A stretch of 64,000 nt of DNA from Lachnospiraceae bacterium. GTDB taxonomy: Bacteria > Bacillota > Clostridia > Lachnospirales > Lachnospiraceae. The stretch's first letter is position 1, and every line of letters begins with the position of its first letter. The stretch is from the NCBI GenBank assembly GCA_030526195.1, contig JAUNDG010000010.1, positions 16,475-80,474 on the forward strand. The letters are read 5' to 3'. The position numbers and the translations under genes are program-made. Shown piece after piece: positions 58,107 through 64,000 of the stretch. The notes beneath the pieces are model-generated. The model made no database searches. It worked only from the letters and a program-made list of their open reading frames with translations, and was not told the origin of the DNA.

Positions 58107-60875
58107 ATGACAAAAAGAAAGACCATCACAACCATTCTGTGTGTGTTGCTGATCCTGTTGACGGCCTTTCCGATGACGGTTCCGGCTGCGGAGAGCAAGG
58201 AAGTCCCAGAGAAGGTTCGGGTGGGCTATGTCAATGTCAAAACTTATGAAGAAGGCGGCGAGGGCGAATACAAGCGCGGCTTCGGTTATGAGTATCTGCA
58301 GCGTATCTCCTATATGACCGGATGGGAGTATGAATACGTGCATGCCAGCTTCAAGTCCTGCCTGGATATGCTCATCAACGGCGAGATCGACATGATGGGC
58401 AACGTGTCCTACACGCCGGAACGGGCGGAGAAAGTCCTGTTTTCCGCTTATCCCCAGGGCAAGGAGTTCTACTGGCTGTTCACAAGCAAGGACCATACCG
58501 AATTATTAGCCGGCGACCTCGAGGGCCTTATGGGCAGTGTGATCGGTGTTACCGAAGGCACCGTTCAGGAAACTCTGCTGAAGGACTGGCTTGTCGAAAA
58601 TGAGGTGTCGGCCACGGTGGTGGGCTGCGGCGGATACGATGATCTGATGGCCCGCATTGATGCCGGTGAGCTTGATGTGATCGCCACATCGGACCTGTCC
58701 ATGGGGTATCACTATAAAGCTATCACCAGTTTCGGCAGCAGTGAATATTACTTTGCCGTGTCAAAGAACCGGCCGGAGCTTCTGGATGAATTAAATGAAG
58801 CTCTGCGGGACATTCAGAACTCGGATGCCGATTTTAACAGCAATCTCAATTCCAAATATCAGTACATGATGGCCAGCGATCTCATGTTGAATGCCGACGA
58901 GCAGCAGTGGCTCGCGGAACATGACAACACGATTCGGCTGGGAAGTGTGGCCGAATACCTGCCTTTTATCGGCGAGGAAAACGGTGAGACTGTCGGTGTG
59001 ATCACCACAGTGATCAAGAGCCTGGAAGAGGATTACGGTGTCAATGTTGAGCTTAAGACCTATCCGGATATGGAGTCTGTACGAGTAGCCTTGGATGGCG
59101 GCGAGATTGATCTGGGCGGTCCGTTAGCCACAGATTATTATCTGGCTGAACAGAACAAACTGGTCCTGACGGATGCCATCATTGCCACAACACCGGTGGT
59201 GTTATACCGGGGGGATGATTTTGACAGCAGTGTGCAGACACTGGCGGCTTCAGAATTATCGGTGTTCACACCAAGGGTGGCCGGTATTCTGTTCCCGGGA
59301 TCCACAGTTCAGGCGTATGATACGCCCCAGGATTGTATGCAGGCGGTGGCTGACGGGGAAGTTGGCGCGATGCTGATTCCGTCTGTCCGTATCAATATCT
59401 TAAGATCTAACTCGCTGATCCGGTTTATGTCCATTGCGGAGCTGTCCCAGCGGATGGAGATCAGCATGGCAGCCACACGGGACAACCGACAGGCAGCCCT
59501 CATCATGAATAAGGCGATTTCCTATTCCGCCGCGATCCTGGGGGGCGTCACATTTACGCAAAACACCCATGTGGATCAGGAAATCACGGTGATGGACTTC
59601 CTGAAGCAGCATATGCTCTTCGTGATTGTTTTCCTGGGCATCATCATCGCGATCCTGGCCTATCTCACCATGCGTCTTATCAATAATAAGAAGAAGCTGG
59701 TGCAGGCTCTGGAGGAGGCCAACGTGGCCAATAAAGCCAAAACGGACTTCCTTTTCAGCATGTCCCACGATATCCGGACACCGATGAATGCCAGCGTGGG
59801 CTTTACGGAACTGCTGGAAAAGAATCTGGACAATCCGGAGAGAAGCCGCAATTACCTGCGGAAGATCAAGGATGCCAACCGATTGCTTTTGTCCATCATC
59901 AACAACGTGCTGGAAATGTCCCGGATCGAAAGCGGCTCCATTTCCGTGGAAGAAGTGGTCTATGCCACCGAGCAGTTTAATGATGCCATCAGCTCTATTT
60001 TCGAGGAAATGATGGCGCAGAAGGATATCACATTTACGCGCAGCATCAATGTGGAACATGATTATGTCTATTGCGATCCGCTGAAGCTGCGGGAGATTTT
60101 TGTCAACATCATCGGCAATGCTTATAAGTACACCAATCCCGGCGGCCGGGTGCACATGGCTCTCGAGGAAGTGCCCTCGGATCGGGAAGGCTGGGTGCTC
60201 TTCCGGACAACCATTTCCGATACCGGTATCGGCATGGATGAGGACTTCCTGCCGCATATCTTTGATCCCTTTACAAGAGAAGGGACGACCACTCAGACGA
60301 AGATCGAAGGCACCGGGCTTGGCCTGTCCATTGTGAAGCGCCTCATCGATCTTCTGGACGGCACCGTTGAGGTGAAGAGTCAGAAGGGTGAGGGCACATC
60401 TTTTATCGTGACCATCCCTCACCGTATCGCTTCCGGCGAAGATCTGATGAAATTTGAGACGACCGGTTATGATGTGGCAGCCTTCAAGGGCAAGCGGGTG
60501 CTGCTGGCGGAGGACAATGATCTCAATGCTGAGATTGCCTATGAGCTTCTGACGGAGGCCGGTTTTGTTGTCGAGCATGCGGAAAACGGGCTCAGATGTT
60601 ATGAGATGCTTCAGTTGGCTGAAGAGGGTTATTATGACCTTGTGCTGATGGATGTACAGATGCCGGAGATGAACGGCTATGATGCCACAAGAGCCATTCG
60701 GTCGCTGCCGAATCCGGCTAAGGCGAGCGTGCCCATCGTGGCCATGACGGCCAATGCCTTCGAAGAGGACAAGCGAGATGCCTTTGAAGCCGGCATGAAC
60801 GGCCATATCGCCAAGCCCATTGATATTCAGAAACTGATGGCGGTGCTGGCAGATGTGTTGAACACGAGCAAGTGA
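58107..60875 (+). CDS. Hybrid histidine kinase/response regulator with tandem solute-binding domains (1)
   Basis: 922 residues from ATG 58107 (AAGGAGTGG upstream). A signal peptide is followed by two extracellular type-3 solute-binding domains (~30-260 and ~270-490), one membrane helix (~500-522), a short linker, HisKA (MSHDIRTPMNA, phosphoacceptor His about 554), a HATPase domain (NIIGNAYKYTNPGG, DTGIGMDE, GTGLGLSIV) and a receiver domain (LLAEDNDLNAEIA, phosphoacceptor Asp in LVLMDVQMP). This is a BvgS-like arrangement without HPt or output domain, so phosphate must pass to a separate HPt or regulator. It probably senses small extracellular molecules such as amino acids. A close paralogue follows downstream. 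Confidence 0.9.
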   Translation: MTKRKTITTILCVLLILLTAFPMTVPAAESKEVPEKVRVGYVNVKTYEEGGEGEYKRGFGYEYLQRISYMTGWEYEYVHASFKSCLDMLINGEIDMMGNVSYTPERAEKVLFSAYPQGKEFYWLFTSKDHTELLAGDLEGLMGSVIGVTEGTVQETLLKDWLVENEVSATVVGCGGYDDLMARIDAGELDVIATSDLSMGYHYKAITSFGSSEYYFAVSKNRPELLDELNEALRDIQNSDADFNSNLNSKYQYMMASDLMLNADEQQWLAEHDNTIRLGSVAEYLPFIGEENGETVGVITTVIKSLEEDYGVNVELKTYPDMESVRVALDGGEIDLGGPLATDYYLAEQNKLVLTDAIIATTPVVLYRGDDFDSSVQTLAASELSVFTPRVAGILFPGSTVQAYDTPQDCMQAVADGEVGAMLIPSVRINILRSNSLIRFMSIAELSQRMEISMAATRDNRQAALIMNKAISYSAAILGGVTFTQNTHVDQEITVMDFLKQHMLFVIVFLGIIIAILAYLTMRLINNKKKLVQALEEANVANKAKTDFLFSMSHDIRTPMNASVGFTELLEKNLDNPERSRNYLRKIKDANRLLLSIINNVLEMSRIESGSISVEEVVYATEQFNDAISSIFEEMMAQKDITFTRSINVEHDYVYCDPLKLREIFVNIIGNAYKYTNPGGRVHMALEEVPSDREGWVLFRTTISDTGIGMDEDFLPHIFDPFTREGTTTQTKIEGTGLGLSIVKRLIDLLDGTVEVKSQKGEGTSFIVTIPHRIASGEDLMKFETTGYDVAAFKGKRVLLAEDNDLNAEIAYELLTEAGFVVEHAENGLRCYEMLQLAEEGYYDLVLMDVQMPEMNGYDATRAIRSLPNPAKASVPIVAMTANAFEEDKRDAFEAGMNGHIAKPIDIQKLMAVLADVLNTSK

Positions 60876-61146
60876 ATATTTAGATGAATGGGGACTTTCG
60901 ACATTTCCGTTTGATCAGGCGGGAGATGCCGAAGGTCCTTTTCATATCGAGAAGGAAATGACGGATGTTTGCATTCGGTATTGGCTTTTGGGTATCGATG
61001 AATAGCAAAACAGGCTGTGATGATGTAAAATAGTCTATATATTGCCATGACTTTTGAATATATTCGGAGGACAAGAGCAACGAAGCGGAGAGCGTGTCCT
61101 GTGGGTCATACGAGTGTCGGTTTTATCGGATGAAAGGGGTAATCAG

Positions 61147-63948
61147 ATGAATGGAAATAAGCCTTTAAGAAAGACAGGCAGAGGTCTTATCTCTATCATA
61201 TGTATAGTTGTGATGATAGGGCTGATGTTCCCGGCATCCGTCTTTGCAGCAGGCTCTGAAGACACAGAAAAGACGGTCAGAGTCGGCTGGTATCAGAGCA
61301 ATATGTTCCAGGAAGGCACCAGCGATGAAGAAGAAAAATGGGGCTATTCCTACATCTATTTACAAAAAATAGCCGATTATACCGCCTGGGATTATGAGTA
61401 TGTTTATGGTGACTGGGCGGATCTTCTGTACATGCTGGAAAATGGTGAGATCGATGTGATGGCCGGTGTTTCCAGCACGGAGGATAGAGCAGGGAAAATG
61501 CTTTTCCCGAACTTTTCGATGGGCCTCGATGAGTATTATTTCCTTAAAAATGCTGATGATGACTCCATCTCCGTGTCGGATTTCTCAACCTTAAACGGCA
61601 AAAAGGCGGGCGGCTTCAAAGACAATCTGATCACGGTATTTGCTCAAGAATGGTGTGAAGACAATGGTGTCGATGTGGAATTTGTTTACTTCGACAATTT
61701 CCGGGAACAGGAAGCGGCTTTTGAAAATGGGGAAATTGATCTTTTAGCGCAGACCATCACCAACGTGGATGGGCTTCTCAATGTGGCAACTCTGGCTAAG
61801 GTGGGCGAATATCCTTACTATCTGGCGGTCAATAAGAACAGACCGGATTTACTGGATGAGCTGAATATTGCATTAAATAACTTACACTCCATCGATCCTT
61901 ATATGGTCCAGAGTTTGCAGTATGAAAGCTACGGGGCCAACCTGATCAACAGAACTTTGTCACCGGAAGAAGTGCGCTGGGTGGAAGACCATAGTACCTT
62001 AACGGTGGGATACCTGGATGGCTATCTGCCTTATTGCTCATCCGATGAGCAGGGTGAAGCTACGGGTTTAATGACGGATGTGCTGAACGGGATGGTTTCT
62101 GCCATGGGGTTGGCAGATAAGGTTCACATTCAATATGTCGGCTTTTCCTCGGACAAAGATATGCTGGAAAGCCTCCACAACAAGACCATAGATGTGGCAT
62201 TTCCGGTGGAAAGCAATTTATGGAATCTGGAACAGGAAAACATCAATGCCTCATCCTCTGTGATCGATGGAAAGGGCGCCTTATTATATAAAGGTACCTA
62301 TAGAAAAGACAACATTAAACGGATCGCGGTAAACGGTAACAATAAAGTTCAGAAGAGTTACTCGGAATCGTGTTATCCGGAGGCCGAGATGGTGGCTTAT
62401 CCGACCACATCCGAGTGCCTGGATGCGGTCTTAAATGGTGAGGTGGACGGCACTATTATCAGCGGTCTGCGCACAGGCTATGTCATTGGTAACACAAAAT
62501 ATAAGAGCCTGTCTTTTATTATGATGGAGCAATCCGACAATAAGTGCTTTGGTGTGACAAATGATAACAGCACACTGTTGCTCCTGTTAAACCGTGGCCT
62601 GCGCATGGTGGGAATGAATTATGGCATGGATAATTCCCATAAATACATGGATAGCTTTTATGAATATGGGATTTCAGATTTTCTGAGAGATAATGCTCTT
62701 TGGATCGGATTGGCTATCCTGGTTATTGCCGGCACAATCGTGTTGCTTTTGCTGGTCAACCTGCAAAAGCAGAAACAGATTATTCGGGAGAAGGAAAAGG
62801 CGAACCGTGCCAAAACCCGGTTCCTGTTTAATATGTCTCATGATATCCGCACACCGATGAATGCCATTATCGGATTTACGAATCTTCTGGAAAAGCATCA
62901 GGACGAACCGGAGAAACGGCAGGATTGTATTGATAAGATCGGTGGGGCCAGCGATGTGCTGTTATCGATCATTAACAATGTTCTGGAAATGACCAGAATC
63001 GAACAGGGTACTGTTGAAGTCAATGAAGTGGCTGTGAACCTGGATACATTTTCTCAGAATCTCAACGCCGTATTTAAGGAAATGATGGATAAGAAGAATA
63101 TCCGATTCACCTTGGAGTCCAGGCATGACAATAAGTACGTTTATGGTGATCCGACAAAGGTTCAGGGGATTTTTATGAACCTCATTTCCAATGCTTATAA
63201 GTACACCAATCCGGGTGGCAGTATTCATGTCTTATCAGAAGAACTGCCATCTGACAAAGACGGCTATGTCCTGATCCGGTCGACGATCTCAGATACCGGC
63301 ATCGGTATGAGTGAGGAGTATCTCGGTCATCTTTTTGAGGAGTTTTCCAGAGAAAACAATACCACTGATGCTAAGGTCGAAGGGACCGGCCTTGGTATGG
63401 CCATCGTCAAACGTTTCGTTGACATATTAGGCGGTACGATTGATGTCAAGAGTCAGAAAAATGTCGGGACGACTGTGATCGTGACGCTGCCTCATCGTCT
63501 GGCTACGGCAGAGGATTGTCCTGAGGCAGAAGAGATGCAGCAGGCATCGCATGACTTCGACGGCAAACGTATTCTGCTGGCGGAGGATAATGATCTCAAT
63601 GCTGAAATTGCAACAGAAATCCTTCAGGAAGCCGGTTTTTCGATTGACCGGGCAGAGGATGGCCATATCTGTTGCGATATGTTGGAGAAAGCACAGGCCC
63701 ATTATTATGACCTGGTGTTGATGGATATCCAGATGCCGCACATGAATGGTTATGAGGCAGCCGTGGCTATCCGCCATATGGCGGATTCCAAAAAAGCAGG
63801 GATCCCGATCGTGGCTATGACAGCCAATGCCTTTGAGGAGGATAAGAAAGAAGCCATGGCCTGCGGCATGAATGGGCATCTCGGGAAGCCCATTGACATT
63901 ACGAAATTGATGTCAGTGCTTGCAGAAGTTTTGAATACACCTAACTGA
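61147..63948 (+). CDS. Hybrid histidine kinase/response regulator with tandem solute-binding domains (2)
   Basis: 933 residues from ATG 61147 (AAAGGGG upstream; a longer frame from 61054 lacks a ribosome site). The layout equals its upstream paralogue: signal peptide (MFPASVFAAGS region), two solute-binding domains, one membrane helix (~518-540), HisKA (MSHDIRTPMNAIIGF), HATPase (NLISNAYKYTNPGG, DTGIGMSE) and a receiver (ILLAEDNDLNAEIA, LVLMDIQMP). Kinase and receiver parts are much more alike between the two than the sensor parts, pointing to duplication with divergence of ligand. About 270 bases of intergenic DNA separate the two; only an A/T-rich stretch with a weak TAAAAT box near 61027 was seen there. 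Confidence 0.9.
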   Translation: MNGNKPLRKTGRGLISIICIVVMIGLMFPASVFAAGSEDTEKTVRVGWYQSNMFQEGTSDEEEKWGYSYIYLQKIADYTAWDYEYVYGDWADLLYMLENGEIDVMAGVSSTEDRAGKMLFPNFSMGLDEYYFLKNADDDSISVSDFSTLNGKKAGGFKDNLITVFAQEWCEDNGVDVEFVYFDNFREQEAAFENGEIDLLAQTITNVDGLLNVATLAKVGEYPYYLAVNKNRPDLLDELNIALNNLHSIDPYMVQSLQYESYGANLINRTLSPEEVRWVEDHSTLTVGYLDGYLPYCSSDEQGEATGLMTDVLNGMVSAMGLADKVHIQYVGFSSDKDMLESLHNKTIDVAFPVESNLWNLEQENINASSSVIDGKGALLYKGTYRKDNIKRIAVNGNNKVQKSYSESCYPEAEMVAYPTTSECLDAVLNGEVDGTIISGLRTGYVIGNTKYKSLSFIMMEQSDNKCFGVTNDNSTLLLLLNRGLRMVGMNYGMDNSHKYMDSFYEYGISDFLRDNALWIGLAILVIAGTIVLLLLVNLQKQKQIIREKEKANRAKTRFLFNMSHDIRTPMNAIIGFTNLLEKHQDEPEKRQDCIDKIGGASDVLLSIINNVLEMTRIEQGTVEVNEVAVNLDTFSQNLNAVFKEMMDKKNIRFTLESRHDNKYVYGDPTKVQGIFMNLISNAYKYTNPGGSIHVLSEELPSDKDGYVLIRSTISDTGIGMSEEYLGHLFEEFSRENNTTDAKVEGTGLGMAIVKRFVDILGGTIDVKSQKNVGTTVIVTLPHRLATAEDCPEAEEMQQASHDFDGKRILLAEDNDLNAEIATEILQEAGFSIDRAEDGHICCDMLEKAQAHYYDLVLMDIQMPHMNGYEAAVAIRHMADSKKAGIPIVAMTANAFEEDKKEAMACGMNGHLGKPIDITKLMSVLAEVLNTPN

Positions 63949-64000
63949 AAAATGCCTTGATTTATAAGGGCTTCCGGGTTTTTATCGCCCCATAGTGCGG

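Noticed and set aside
59400-60806. 468-residue antisense frame opposite hybrid kinase 1
   Set aside because: Lies exactly over the kinase and receiver motifs; composition typical of a reverse-frame shadow.

Overview
The window looks like a chromosomal segment of a Gram-positive, anaerobic Clostridia-type bacterium, most like Lachnospiraceae. The reasons are strong AGGAGG-type ribosome sites, a Pta-AckA acetate pathway, the rpmF-plsX-acp-rnc-smc-ftsY gene order, cell-wall-binding repeat proteins, a purine riboswitch and fairly GC-rich coding sequence. Species cannot be fixed from the sequence alone.

Layout. 1-5.5 kb: the end of a purine-synthesis gene (AICAR transformylase), an RluA-type pseudouridine synthase, an M20 peptidase and a secreted ricin-lectin/amidase. 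5.6-13.5 kb: a histidine phosphatase, then a three-gene block made of a 1549-residue fusion protein (HD hydrolase, HEAT-like repeats, nucleotidyltransferase, acetyltransferase-like and phosphoribosyltransferase-like parts), a divergent lactate/malate-dehydrogenase-like protein and a flavodoxin-like protein. 13.5-16 kb: a putative HTH protein with a 20-bp palindrome in its promoter, a small double-glycine-leader protein and a Bax-inhibitor-type membrane protein. 16-21.2 kb: tex, asnA and a TnpB (IS200/IS605-type) gene with a structured 3' end. 21.4-25 kb: a heterodimeric ABC exporter. 25.4-28.3 kb: a MurT-like Mur ligase and an asparagine-synthetase-like protein without the glutaminase cysteine. 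28.6-34.4 kb: secreted proteins (I42 protease-inhibitor lipoprotein, coiled-coil/SleB-like hydrolase, beta-helix/cell-wall-binding protein), a tRNA-Val and a macrodomain protein. 34.7-41 kb: a B12-binding radical SAM protein, tmcAL, an 8-oxoguanine deaminase behind a guanine-type riboswitch and a second asparagine-synthetase-like protein. 41-51.5 kb: pta-ackA, then rpmF, plsX, an acyl-carrier-like protein, rnc, smc, ftsY and threonine ammonia-lyase. 51.5-57.8 kb: molybdate uptake (modABC) and molybdenum-cofactor genes (moaA, MOSC, MoeA-like, mogA). 58-64 kb: two paralogous hybrid histidine kinases with tandem extracellular solute-binding domains.

Intergenic DNA carries at least two families of dispersed hairpin elements. 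One (around 5.5, 25.2 and 57.9 kb, perhaps 28.5 kb) keeps its fold through compensatory base changes. The other (6.36, 25.09 and 26.57 kb) flanks the MurT-like gene and supplies the ribosome-binding region of the giant fusion gene.

The best candidates for something undescribed are the three-gene block at 6.4-13.5 kb, the MurT-like/asparagine-synthetase-like pair at 25.4-28.3 kb, the serine-less acyl-carrier-like protein at 44.85 kb and the covarying hairpin family. All functional statements are from reading the sequence; no database search was run.
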